Shown: positions 1 to 6,973 of the stretch, in pieces
Numbering within the stretch: the stretch's first letter is position 1
How the letters are laid out: every line of letters begins with the position of its first letter
Assembly: GCA_041685075.1 (NCBI GenBank)
Contig: JAWLGN010000068.1
Span: 1 to 20,901 of the forward strand
Reading direction: 5' to 3'
Source of the DNA: JAMCRM01 sp041685075
Lineage (GTDB): Bacteria; Acidobacteriota; Terriglobia; Bryobacterales; Bryobacteraceae
Length of the DNA stretch: 20,901 nucleotides
Program-made: the position numbers and the translations under genes
The notes under the pieces: model-generated
Databases searched by the model: none
Seen by the model: only the letters and a program-made list of their open reading frames with translations
What the model was told of the DNA's origin: nothing

Positions 1-650
1 GGCTCGGCCACCCGCAACATCCCGCCCTCGTCCGTGCCGGCGAGCAGTTTCAGTTCGATGACGGCGCGCTCCACCTGGCTTTCGAACAGCACCCTGTCGG
101 AATCGATGCGGTTGAGTTCCACCTGGAGCAGACCTTGCTCGAGCGGCGCGCCTTCCCCTTCGCGGGTGCGCGCCTGGGCCAACAGGTAGCTCTTGCGGTT
201 CAGCTCCAGCAGGCGCTGCGCGTTGCCCAGGTTGCGCATGGCCGCCAGCGCCTCGTAGTAGCGCGTCTTCACCTGCGAGCGGAGCTGCCGCTCGCGGTCG
301 GCGATCTCCAGCGCTGCCAGCTCGGATTCGAGCCGCGCGACATCCACTCGCCGGGCGCGCTTGCCGCCCATTTCAAACGTGTGGGAGTAGCTGACTCTCA
401 CGTCGCGCTCGCCCGGGCTGTTCAGCGCGTCGCCGCTGGCGATGAAGAGATCGAGGACCGGGTTGGGCCGCAGGCCCGCCTGGCGCAGCAGTCCCTGTGT
501 TTCGGCCAGGCGCTGCCGCGCGGCCAGCAGTTCCGGGTTGCGCAGCAGGGCCTGCTTTACCAGTTGCTGCAAAGAATCCGCCGCGCCGGCTGTGGTCGCC
601 ATCAGCGCCGCGCAGCACGCCGCCCGTAAAAGGGGCGAATAGCCATACAT
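1..650 (-). CDS. TolC/CusC-like outer-membrane efflux protein (partial, 3' end outside window)
   Basis: This is the N-terminal 216 codons of an outer-membrane efflux protein; the reading frame is open to the left edge. The protein starts with a signal-like segment (MYGYSPLLRAACCAALMA) and continues with the usual start of the TolC fold: a helix with LVKQALLRNPELLAARQRLA, then LRPNPVLDLFIASGD, the strand SYSHTFEMGGKRARRV, and a long helix ending in KTRYYEALAAMRNL. Proteins of this family form the outer-membrane channel of tripartite RND pumps. The ATG at 650 is preceded by GGAGAGG at a good distance. It lies 51 nt downstream of the small Cys-rich gene on the same strand and is probably cotranscribed with it. 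It is a different gene from the CusC homologue at 4332, so the genome has at least two such channels near each other. Its pump partners would lie beyond the left edge, so the substrate is unknown; a heavy metal is an inference from the neighbour. Confidence 0.85.
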   Translation of the reverse strand, partial: MYGYSPLLRAACCAALMATTAGAADSLQQLVKQALLRNPELLAARQRLAETQGLLRQAGLRPNPVLDLFIASGDALNSPGERDVRVSYSHTFEMGGKRARRVDVARLESELAALEIADRERQLRSQVKTRYYEALAAMRNLGNAQRLLELNRKSYLLAQARTREGEGAPLEQGLLQVELNRIDSDRVLFESQVERAVIELKLLAGTDEGGMLRVAE

Positions 651-701
651 AAATCCTCTCCTGTTTGGTTTGGCTAAGGGGTGGCGAAAAAGAGGAGAGG
701 C

Positions 702-1082
702 TCAGCAGCGCAGCGGGGGCGCCAAAGTCGAGGGCTGGAGCGCCGGGTGAGGATGGAAAGATTCGACGGCCTCGTCCGCCGCGACAACCGGCGTGGTGTT
801 TATGGCGCCGGGCTCGGCGATATCGGCGTGGCGTGGGGGGTCCCAAAACGAGGCGCTTTGCAGATCCACGTCCTGGCAGCTCCTGCAGGCCTTGCCGCTC
901 TCCATCTGGCGTCCTGCGTCGTGAGAGGCGCCGGGGGCGCAACAGGCCGCATTCAGGAGTTCGAACCGCACGTGGTCCGCGCCGGAGACACACAGCACCA
1001 TGCCGAAACCGGTCCACTGCGCCAGCAGCAGCACGTAGGCCAGCGCCAGAGCAACCTTCGGCTTGAGTGCCGGTTCACGCAT
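702..1082 (-). CDS. Small exported cysteine-rich protein beside efflux gene, unknown function
   Basis: A 126-residue protein with a hydrophobic N-terminal segment (residues about 9-30, VALALAYVLLLAQWTGFG) that looks like a signal peptide or anchor. It is followed by cysteines C31, C47, C48, C66, C69 and the C-terminal C126, with H37, H54 and a few other histidines. The CCAPG and CRSCQDVDL stretches could bind a metal or form disulfides. From memory, short proteins with an LC..GADGH start and a Cys-pair before DVDL/DIPL occur beside czc/cus-type efflux genes; I cannot confirm a family name. The ATG at 1082 has a TGAGG Shine-Dalgarno a few bases upstream. It precedes the outer-membrane channel gene ending at the left edge, so a periplasmic metal-related role is inferred from context only. 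Confidence 0.65.
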   Translation of the reverse strand: MREPALKPKVALALAYVLLLAQWTGFGMVLCVSGADHVRFELLNAACCAPGASHDAGRQMESGKACRSCQDVDLQSASFWDPPRHADIAEPGAINTTPVVAADEAVESFHPHPALQPSTLAPPLRC

Positions 1083-1102
1083 TTGCCTCAGTGTAACAAG
1101 GG

Positions 1103-1112
1103 TTCGGCCGAA
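1103..1112. promoter_or_regulatory. Perfect 10-bp palindrome in a divergent intergenic region
   Basis: TTCGGCCGAA is its own reverse complement and lies between the start of the minus-strand Cys-rich gene (1082) and the plus-strand reductase (1160). It could be an operator shared by the two genes. GC-rich palindromes of this size also arise by chance. Confidence 0.2.
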
Positions 1113-1159
1113 GCCGGAAGTTTACAGCGGGCATGGCGAGGCTGTGCTACATTTCGGCC

Positions 1160-2029
1160 ATGGATCGCCGAGCTTTCCTGTACCGCGGGGTGGCCGCGGC
1201 GGGTGCCCTGGCGGGCGCACGCTTCCCTCATGAATTGCTGGCCGGCACCACGAAGAAGCACGCCTCTGACCGCGTGTCGCTGGGTCCCATGAAGGTGCAA
1301 CTCAGCCGCCTGGCGCTGGGCACAGGCACCAGCGGCAGCGGCGGCAGCTCCAACCAGACGCGCCGCCTGGGATTGAAAGGCCTGGCGGATGTGCTCGCCG
1401 CCGGTGTCGACCAGGGCGTTACCTGCTGGGATGCTGCCGACCAGTACGGCACGCACCCGCACCTGAAAGAGGGGCTCAAGCGCGTGCCGCGGGAGAAGCT
1501 GACGATTCTGACCAAGACCCACGCGGTTACCGCCGCCGATGCCCGCCGCGATATCGACCGTTTCCGCCGCGAGCTGGGGACCGACTATATCGATATCCTC
1601 CTGCTCCACTGCATGACCGAGGCCGACTGGCCGCGGCAGCGCCAGGGGGCCATGGAGGCCATCGCCGAAGCGCGCGAGCGCGGCCTGGTGCGCACGCACG
1701 GCGTCTCCTGCCACACCCTGGAGGCGCTCAAGACCGCCGCCCGCACTCCCTGGGTGCAGGTAGACCTGGCGCGGATCAATCCCGCCCGGGTGGCCATGGA
1801 TGCCGATCTCCAGACCGTCATCGGGGTGCTGCGGGAGATGAAGGCCGCCGGCAAGGGCGTCATCGGGATGAAAATTCTGGGCGCCGGCCGGCTGCGCAAC
1901 CGGGTGGACGAGATGCTGCAGCACGCCCTGGCGCTCGATTGCGTGGACTGCTTTACTATAGGGGTCGAGAGCCGCGAGGAGATGCTCGACCTGGTGCGGA
2001 AGATCCCCGCCGCCAGCGTCCGGGGTTGA
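1160..2029 (+). CDS. Exported (Tat-type) aldo/keto reductase
   Basis: Predicted NAD(P)H-dependent aldo/keto reductase of 289 residues. The N-terminus MDRRAFLYRGVAAAG is a twin-arginine-like signal, so the mature enzyme probably works outside the cytoplasm, as seen for several reductase-like proteins in Acidobacteriota. The barrel carries the AKR catalytic tetrad: D91 and Y96 (CWDAADQYG), K119 (ILTKTH) and H150 (LLLHCM). A C-terminal FTIGVESREEM stretch sits where the cofactor-binding loop is expected. An ATG in the same frame at 1133 would add nine residues, but it would bury the twin-arginine motif and has no better Shine-Dalgarno, so 1160 is preferred. A TGCTACATT sequence at 1145-1153 could be an extended -10 box, which would place the transcript start almost at this ATG; that is speculative. 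The substrate cannot be predicted. Confidence 0.88.
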   Translation: MDRRAFLYRGVAAAGALAGARFPHELLAGTTKKHASDRVSLGPMKVQLSRLALGTGTSGSGGSSNQTRRLGLKGLADVLAAGVDQGVTCWDAADQYGTHPHLKEGLKRVPREKLTILTKTHAVTAADARRDIDRFRRELGTDYIDILLLHCMTEADWPRQRQGAMEAIAEARERGLVRTHGVSCHTLEALKTAARTPWVQVDLARINPARVAMDADLQTVIGVLREMKAAGKGVIGMKILGAGRLRNRVDEMLQHALALDCVDCFTIGVESREEMLDLVRKIPAASVRG

Positions 2030-2045
2030 CCGCCAGAGTTGCTGT

Positions 2046-2075
2046 TTGACCGCTTCCCCGGCGTTAATTTATACT
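2046..2075 (+). promoter_or_regulatory. Sigma70-type promoter of secG / tRNA-Leu
   Basis: A -35 box TTGACC (2046-2051) and a -10 box TATACT (2070-2075) are separated by 18 nt. They lie in the short gap after the reductase stop and before the secG ATG at 2093. Transcription would begin near 2082 and give a leader of about 11 nt that still contains the AGAGAAGAGA ribosome-binding region. It probably also drives the tRNA gene downstream. Confidence 0.65.
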
Positions 2076-2092
2076 CAAGAGAAGAGATACGC

Positions 2093-2551
2093 ATGGCTAT
2101 ACTTCTCACGATTGTCCACGTACTGGTCTGCATTTTCCTGATCGTCGTGGTGTTGTTGCAGAGCGGGAAGGCGGCGGACCTTGCGGGGGCTTTCGGCGGC
2201 ATGGGATCGCAGACGGCCTTCGGGCCGCGCGGTTCGGCCACCCTGTTATCCAAGGCGACGACGGTTTCGGCCGTGATCTTCATGCTCACGTCGATGTCGC
2301 TCTCGATTCTTTCGACGCGGAGCGCGGGTCCGGGCACCGGCGGCACGGTTTTGGAGCAGGAGAGCACAACCCAGACGGCGCCCGCTCCGGCGGCGCCGGC
2401 ACCGGCACCGGCTCAGCAAGCGCCCGCGGGCGGGGAAGCGGCGCCGGGGCAGCCTTCAGTCACCCTGACTCCGGAGGGTGGCGGTCCCTCGCGGACCATC
2501 CCACTCGAGGTGCCTCAGTCGGGACAGCCCGCACCGGCCAACAAGAAGTAG
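2093..2551 (+). CDS. secG: Preprotein translocase subunit SecG
   Basis: A 152-residue SecG, the small non-essential subunit of the SecYEG inner-membrane channel. It shows the family layout: a first membrane helix (LLTIVHVLVCIFLIVVVLLQ), the conserved GGMGSQTAFG loop with QSGKAADLAGAFGG before it, then a second helix around residues 62-81 (TTVSAVIFMLTSMSLSIL). The ATG at 2093 follows an AGAGAAGAGA ribosome-binding sequence, and an earlier in-frame ATG at 2039 lies inside the promoter and is rejected. The C-terminal half, from about residue 85, is a Pro/Ala/Gln/Gly-rich tail (PAPAAPAPAPAQQAPAGG) that makes the protein longer than the usual 75-110 residues. The tRNA-Leu gene begins 8 nt after the stop. 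Confidence 0.95.
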   Translation: MAILLTIVHVLVCIFLIVVVLLQSGKAADLAGAFGGMGSQTAFGPRGSATLLSKATTVSAVIFMLTSMSLSILSTRSAGPGTGGTVLEQESTTQTAPAPAAPAPAPAQQAPAGGEAAPGQPSVTLTPEGGGPSRTIPLEVPQSGQPAPANKK

Positions 2552-2559
2552 TCGATTAA

Positions 2560-2646
2560 GCGGATGTGGCGGAACTGGCAGACGCGCAGCGTTGAGGTCG
2601 CTGTGGGGGAGACCCCGTGGAGGTTCAAGTCCTCTCATCCGCACCA
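2560..2646 (+). tRNA. tRNA-Leu (anticodon GAG)
   Basis: An 87-nt class II tRNA. The acceptor stem GCGGATG pairs with CATCCGC, followed by discriminator A and an encoded CCA (2644-2646). The anticodon arm is CAGCG-TTGAGGT-CGCTG with GAG at 2594-2596, reading CUC/CUU leucine codons. The long variable arm (GGGGGAGACCCC region) and the T arm GGAGG-TTCAAGT-CCTCT are as expected for leucine. It follows secG by 8 nt and has no separate promoter that I can see, so it is probably processed from the secG transcript. Confidence 0.97.
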
Positions 2647-2669
2647 CGATTTAATTAGTCCATAGCGCA

Positions 2670-2689
2670 AGCGCCCGGTAGCGGGCGCT
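2670..2689. terminator. GC-rich hairpin between convergent tRNA-Leu and sulfatase genes
   Basis: AGCGCCCG (2670-2677) and CGGGCGCT (2682-2689) form a perfect 8-bp stem with loop GTAG, 24 nt after the tRNA. There is no T-run on the plus strand and only a weak A/T stretch on the minus side, so it may be a weak bidirectional terminator or a transcript-end stabiliser. Confidence 0.45.
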
Positions 2690-2708
2690 CCCGCCAGGTG
2701 GTTTCCAC

Positions 2709-4088
2709 TCATCTCGCCGGATAGTGAGGCGAGTCCGTGCGCGCTTCGCGCAGATAGGCTTCAATCCGGCGGACGATCTCTGGGTGGGAGGCCGCCACGT
2801 CCCGGGTCTCGCCCGGATCGCGTTCCAGGTCGTAGAGTTCCAGGGGCGCTTCGATCCCCTGCCGGACCGCCTTCCAGTTACCCATCCGTACCGCCTGTTG
2901 CAGCCGGCGTCCCGGCGATTCCCAGTAGAGCATCCGCTCCGGGGCTTTCTGCGGCTGGCCCATCAGGGTCGGCAGGATGGAGATGCCGTCGCACTGGCGC
3001 GGTATGCTTCTCACGCCGGTCAATTCCGCCAGAGTCGGCATCACGTCCCAGAAGGTCCACAGGAAATCGCTGCGGGAGCCGGGCTGAATCCGTCCCGGCC
3101 AGCGCGCGATCATGGGCACCCGGATGCCGCCCTCGTAGACCTGCCCTTTTCCGCCGCGCAAGCCGCCGGTGCTATCGAAGGCAGGGAAGGTATAGGTGAA
3201 GCCGTTGTCGCTGGTGAAGAAGACGAGGGTGTTCTCCTCCAGTCCGGTTTCTCTCAGCTTCTCCAGGATGCGGCCCACGTAGGTGTCCAGCCGGGTCACC
3301 ATGGCGGCGTAGGTCTTTTCCTGCTCGGACCAGTTTTCCCCGGCATACGGTTCCAGGCTGGGTACCTGCAATCGGGCGTGCGGCACGGTGTAGGGCAGGT
3401 ACAGGAAAAACGGCTCGTAACGGTGGCGGTCGATGAAGTAGAGCGCCTCGCGGGTGAACAAGTCGCAGGCATACTCGCGCTGGTGGCCGTCCAGGTTGCC
3501 CTTCAGGACCTCCTGCCGGCGGTTGCGCCAGAGATATCGCGGGTAGTGATTGTGGGCGTGCTGCTGGTTCAGGAATCCGAACCATTCATCGAAGCCGTGA
3601 TCGTTCGGCAGCCCGGTGCTGTCCGGTTCGCCGAGGCCCCACTTGCCGAACATGCCGCAGACGTAGGCGCGGGTTTCGTCGTAGGCGTCCTTCCACTCGG
3701 GACCTTTCAACATGCGCGGGATGACGAGGTCGTCGGCTTTCAGGGAAACGCGCTCGCCGGTCAGGTGCGAGGCGTTCGACCGGATGGTGGTATGGCCGGT
3801 GTGCCGGCCGGTCATGAGCACGCTTCGCGAGGGCGCGCAGACGGTGCCTCCGGCATAGCACTGGGTGAAGAGCATGCCTTGGGCGGCCATGCGATCGATG
3901 TTCGGGGTCTGGATCTTTTTCTGGCCGTAGCAGCCCAGGTCGAAGCGGCCCAGGTCGTCGGCCAGGATAAAGACGATGTTGGGCCGCTGCTGCGAGCGGG
4001 CGCCGCGCTGCTGCGCTCCCAGGCGGCCGGCCAGCGCCAGGCCGGCGTAGGAGAGCAAATCGCGTCGGGGAAGTTTTGCGGATGCCAT
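2709..4088 (-). CDS. Exported type I sulfatase (arylsulfatase family)
   Basis: A 459-residue formylglycine-dependent sulfatase that hydrolyses sulfate esters. The N-terminus KLPRRDLLSYAGLALAG is a twin-arginine-like export signal, so the enzyme is probably periplasmic or secreted. The family signature is intact: Asp44-Asp45 (IVFILADDLGR) for calcium, the C-A-P-S-R sequence at residues 84-88 whose Cys84 is converted to formylglycine, and LMTGRHTGH directly after. YTVPHARL and TSDNGFTY supply further active-site His, Asp and Asn residues, and GGLRGGKGQVYEGGIRVP the conserved Lys. The C-terminal part with LYDLERDPGETRDVA is typical of sulfatases acting on carbohydrate or aryl sulfates. Maturation needs a formylglycine-generating enzyme encoded elsewhere. 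The ATG at 4088 has no clear Shine-Dalgarno; TAGAAT at 4110-4105 on the minus strand could be its -10 box. It stands alone. The substrate is not predictable. Confidence 0.93.
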   Translation of the reverse strand: MASAKLPRRDLLSYAGLALAGRLGAQQRGARSQQRPNIVFILADDLGRFDLGCYGQKKIQTPNIDRMAAQGMLFTQCYAGGTVCAPSRSVLMTGRHTGHTTIRSNASHLTGERVSLKADDLVIPRMLKGPEWKDAYDETRAYVCGMFGKWGLGEPDSTGLPNDHGFDEWFGFLNQQHAHNHYPRYLWRNRRQEVLKGNLDGHQREYACDLFTREALYFIDRHRYEPFFLYLPYTVPHARLQVPSLEPYAGENWSEQEKTYAAMVTRLDTYVGRILEKLRETGLEENTLVFFTSDNGFTYTFPAFDSTGGLRGGKGQVYEGGIRVPMIARWPGRIQPGSRSDFLWTFWDVMPTLAELTGVRSIPRQCDGISILPTLMGQPQKAPERMLYWESPGRRLQQAVRMGNWKAVRQGIEAPLELYDLERDPGETRDVAASHPEIVRRIEAYLREARTDSPHYPAR

Positions 4089-4271
4089 GATGGTCTGAAA
4101 TGCAATTCTACCAGCACAGCCAGGGGCTTCCGGTTGTAGGCCGGAGCGCGGCGCATTCGGGACGCGCCGGGGTGGGGACGCCGAAGAGGGGGCCTGAACC
4201 GGTGGCAGGGTGCCTCAAATGGGGCAGGGGGTGGATCACCCGGTCCAGCTTTGGCCTCCGGCCTGGTTGCC

Positions 4272-4285
4272 AACCTCATTAGGTT
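4272..4285. promoter_or_regulatory. Inverted repeat upstream of the efflux operon
   Basis: AACCT and AGGTT flank a 4-nt spacer about 46 nt before the cusC start, next to a possible -35 sequence TTGCCA at 4267-4272. It is a candidate operator. A 5-bp inverted repeat can occur by chance in a 240-nt gap, and the rest of 4089-4331 shows no convincing promoter. Confidence 0.25.
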
Positions 4286-4331
4286 TGATGAACTTACCCG
4301 TTGGAAGCAGGCGTGCGATGAAAGACCTCGC

Positions 4332-5570
4332 ATGCACCGCCTGCTACTGCTATTAGCCGCTGCCGGCGCCTACGCCGTCGAGCCTCTACCGCCGCTGCGG
4401 CTTGCGGACCTCGTGCGCGAAGCGCTGCGCAGCAACCCGGAAATCAGAGCGGCGCAGAAGCGCTACGAGGCCGCGCGGCAGCGTCCGGCGCAGGAATCCA
4501 GCCTGCCGGATCCCATGGTGTCGTTGGGATACACCAGCGCAGGCAGCCCGCGCCCGTTCGCCGGCATCGGCCGTGAGCCGATGGCCAATGCCGGCGCTAT
4601 GTTCACCCAGGAGATGCCGTTCCCCGGCAAGCTCAAGCTGCGCGGCGCGATGGCGGAGCGCGAGGCGGAGGCGGAATTCCAGCAATACCAGGCCGCGCAA
4701 TTGAGCGTCGTCTCGCGAGTCAAGCAGGCATACCATCGGCTATGGTTCTCCTACATCGCCGCGGAGGTGCTCGATCGCAACCGGGCGGTGCTGGAAGAGT
4801 TGCTGCGGGTGAGCGAAATCCGCTACTCGGTCGGGAAGACGCCGCAGCAGGACGTGCTCAAGGCCCAAACGCAACTCAGCATCATCGAGACCCGCCTGGT
4901 GAAGCTCCGGCAGGAGCGCCGCAGCCGGGAGGCCGAACTGGTGGCGCTGCTCAACCGCCCTCCCGGCGCGCCGCTGGGCCGCCCGGAAGACGAGCCGCCC
5001 GGCGCGCTCACCGCAACGCTCGACGACCTGCTCGCCGCGGCGCGCGAGAACTCCCCTCTGCTGCGTCGCAACCAGAAAATCGTCGAGCGCTCCGAGGCGG
5101 CGCTCAACCTGGCTCGCAAGCAGTTCTACCCGGACTACTCGATTTCGGCGGGCGCCTATAGCGCGGGCTCCATGCCCTCCATGTACGAGCTGCGTGTGGA
5201 CCTGAAACTCCCGGTGTTCTTCTGGCGTAAGCAGCGCGCCGCCGTCGCCGAGCAGGCCGGCATACTCGCCGAAGCGCGGAACGAACACGCAGCCGCCGGC
5301 CAGGCGCTCGAGTACCGCATCCGCGACGAGTACGCCTCGGCGGAAGCTTCCGTGCGGCTGATGGAGCTTTACCGCAAGACCCTGGTGCCGCAAGCCGGCC
5401 TGACGCTCGAATCGTCGCTGGCCGCCTACGAAACCGGCGCCGCGGACTTCCTTACGGTGCTCTCCAACTTCACCACCATTCTGGACTACGAGATGAGCTA
5501 CTACGAAGAGCAACTCGCCTGCGGTCTGGCCCTGGTCCGCCTGGAAGAGTTGACCGGGGTGCGGCTATGA
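4332..5570 (+). CDS. cusC: CusC-like outer-membrane channel of a metal RND pump
   Basis: A 412-residue outer-membrane efflux protein of the TolC/CusC family. It starts with a Sec signal peptide (MHRLLLLLAAAGAYAVEP), then the helix LVREALRSNPEIRAAQKRYEA, the strand segment FTQEMPFPGKLKLRG, and the two long coiled-coil repeats expected for the trimeric channel, with VGKTPQQDVLKAQTQL and the second-repeat counterpart AYETGAADFLTVLSNF. The preferred start is the ATG at 4332 because the signal peptide begins there; the frame is open back to 4251, which would place non-signal residues in front. The Shine-Dalgarno is weak. It is the first gene of a five-gene operon and its TGA overlaps the ATG of cusB by 4 nt. 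Together with CusB and CusA it would span both membranes and expel metal ions directly to the outside. The metal assignment comes from CusA. Confidence 0.9.
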   Translation: MHRLLLLLAAAGAYAVEPLPPLRLADLVREALRSNPEIRAAQKRYEAARQRPAQESSLPDPMVSLGYTSAGSPRPFAGIGREPMANAGAMFTQEMPFPGKLKLRGAMAEREAEAEFQQYQAAQLSVVSRVKQAYHRLWFSYIAAEVLDRNRAVLEELLRVSEIRYSVGKTPQQDVLKAQTQLSIIETRLVKLRQERRSREAELVALLNRPPGAPLGRPEDEPPGALTATLDDLLAAARENSPLLRRNQKIVERSEAALNLARKQFYPDYSISAGAYSAGSMPSMYELRVDLKLPVFFWRKQRAAVAEQAGILAEARNEHAAAGQALEYRIRDEYASAEASVRLMELYRKTLVPQAGLTLESSLAAYETGAADFLTVLSNFTTILDYEMSYYEEQLACGLALVRLEELTGVRL

Positions 5571-6973
5571 GGATGCTTCTGGCCGTGGTCCTGGTTGCGG
5601 CGGGCTTCGGCGGGGGGTATCTGTTTCACGCCAGGAAAGGCGCCGGCGCGGGCCAAACCGGTGGGCGCAAGGTCCTCTACTGGGTGGACCCCATGCATCC
5701 CGCCTATAAGTCCGACAAGCCTGGCATCGCTCCGGATTGCGGGATGAAACTGGAGCCGGTATATGCCGACGACGGACCGGCGCCCGATCCGAACCGCAGA
5801 ATTCTCTATTACCGCGACCCGCAGGATCCCTCCTACACCGCCGAGAACCCCGGGCTGAATCCCGAGACGGGCAACGACCTGGTGCCGGTCTATGAAGGCG
5901 ATCCCGCATCCGTGCCGCCGGGCACGGTGCAGATCAGCCCGGAGAAGCAGCAGCTCATCGGGGTGCGCTACGGCACGGCGGAATACACCGCGGAACAACG
6001 CACCGTGCGGGCGCCGGGCAGGGTGGCCTACGACGAGACGCGCATCAGCCGCGTCCACAGCCGCACGGAGGGCTGGGTGGAGCGCCTGTATGTCGACTTC
6101 ACCGGTAAGTTCGTGCGCCGCGGCGAGCCCCTGCTCGCGCTGTACAGCCCTGAGCTGCTGGCCTCCCAGCAGGAGCTGCTGCTCGCTGCCCGCGCGCGCG
6201 AAACCATGCAGGCCAGTACGCTGCCCTCAACCTTCAAGCAGAGCGAAAGCCTGCTGGCCGCCGCCCGCCGCCGCCTCGAACTGTGGGAGTTCAGCGAGGC
6301 CCAGATCGCGCAGGTGATCGAGACCGGCAAGCCGATCCGCAGTGTCACGCTGTACGCGCCCGCGTCGGGTTACGTGCTCGAACGCAACGTCTTCCCCAAC
6401 CAGAAAATCGCGCCGGAGACGCAGCTCTACACCATCGCCGACCTGAGCCGCGTATGGGTCATGGCGGACATCTTCGAACAGGACGCGCCGCTCATTACCG
6501 CCGGCCGGCACGCGCGCGTGTCGCTGCCCTACCAGGGCGGCCGCAGCTTTCCCGCCCGCGTGGACTACGTGCAACCGCGAGTGGACGCCGCGACCCGCAC
6601 CCTGCAGGTACGCCTCGAGATGAACAACCCCGGGCTGCTGCTCAAGCCGGACATGTACGTGGAGGTGGAGTTCCACGTGGGCCTGCCCCACACCCTCACG
6701 GTACCCGTCGAGGCCGTACTCGACAGCGGCGATCGGAAAACCGTATTCGTCGATCGCGGCAACGGCTTCCTGGAACCGCGGCGCGTGGAGACCGGAGCGC
6801 GCGCCGGCGGCCGCGTCGCCATTCTGTCGGGCCTCAAGGCCGGTGAGCGTGTGGTGACTTCGGGCAACTTCCTGATCGATTCCGAAAGCCAGTTGAAAGC
6901 CGCGGCGGACGGCATGGGCGCGCCGGATGCGCCCGCCGACGCCGGCCATGGGGGCGGCCACCAGCATGATTAA
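5567..6973 (+). CDS. cusB: CusB-like periplasmic adaptor with tandem heavy-metal-binding domains
   Basis: A 468-residue membrane fusion protein that links the pump CusA to the channel CusC. After an N-terminal membrane anchor or signal (MLLAVVLVAAGFGGGYLF) come two copies of the short heavy-metal-binding domain. The first (about residues 37-66) keeps DPMHP and PDCGM, with M43, H44, C58 and M60 as likely metal ligands. The second (about 80-109) reads DPQDP and PETGN, so all four ligand positions are replaced. The rest is a normal adaptor: barrel-sandwich half with RVHSRTEGWVERLYVDFTG, a helical hairpin near 190-250, second half with SVTLYAPASGYVLERNV, beta-barrel with RVWVMADIFEQD, and a membrane-proximal domain. 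The C-terminus is His-rich (HGGGHQHD). It overlaps cusC by 4 nt and cusA by 8 nt, which implies coupled translation. Confidence 0.93.
   Translation: MRMLLAVVLVAAGFGGGYLFHARKGAGAGQTGGRKVLYWVDPMHPAYKSDKPGIAPDCGMKLEPVYADDGPAPDPNRRILYYRDPQDPSYTAENPGLNPETGNDLVPVYEGDPASVPPGTVQISPEKQQLIGVRYGTAEYTAEQRTVRAPGRVAYDETRISRVHSRTEGWVERLYVDFTGKFVRRGEPLLALYSPELLASQQELLLAARARETMQASTLPSTFKQSESLLAAARRRLELWEFSEAQIAQVIETGKPIRSVTLYAPASGYVLERNVFPNQKIAPETQLYTIADLSRVWVMADIFEQDAPLITAGRHARVSLPYQGGRSFPARVDYVQPRVDAATRTLQVRLEMNNPGLLLKPDMYVEVEFHVGLPHTLTVPVEAVLDSGDRKTVFVDRGNGFLEPRRVETGARAGGRVAILSGLKAGERVVTSGNFLIDSESQLKAAADGMGAPDAPADAGHGGGHQHD

Noticed and set aside
2724..4139. A 471-codon open frame on the plus strand opposite the sulfatase
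   Set aside because: It is a consequence of GC-rich codon use. The minus strand encodes a full sulfatase with all catalytic motifs, while this frame has no recognisable domain.
4301..4316. GG-N10-GC sequence resembling a sigma54 -24/-12 promoter before cusC
   Set aside because: Only the GG and GC core fits, and the transcript would start about 5 nt before the cusC ATG. Such cores are frequent in GC-rich DNA.
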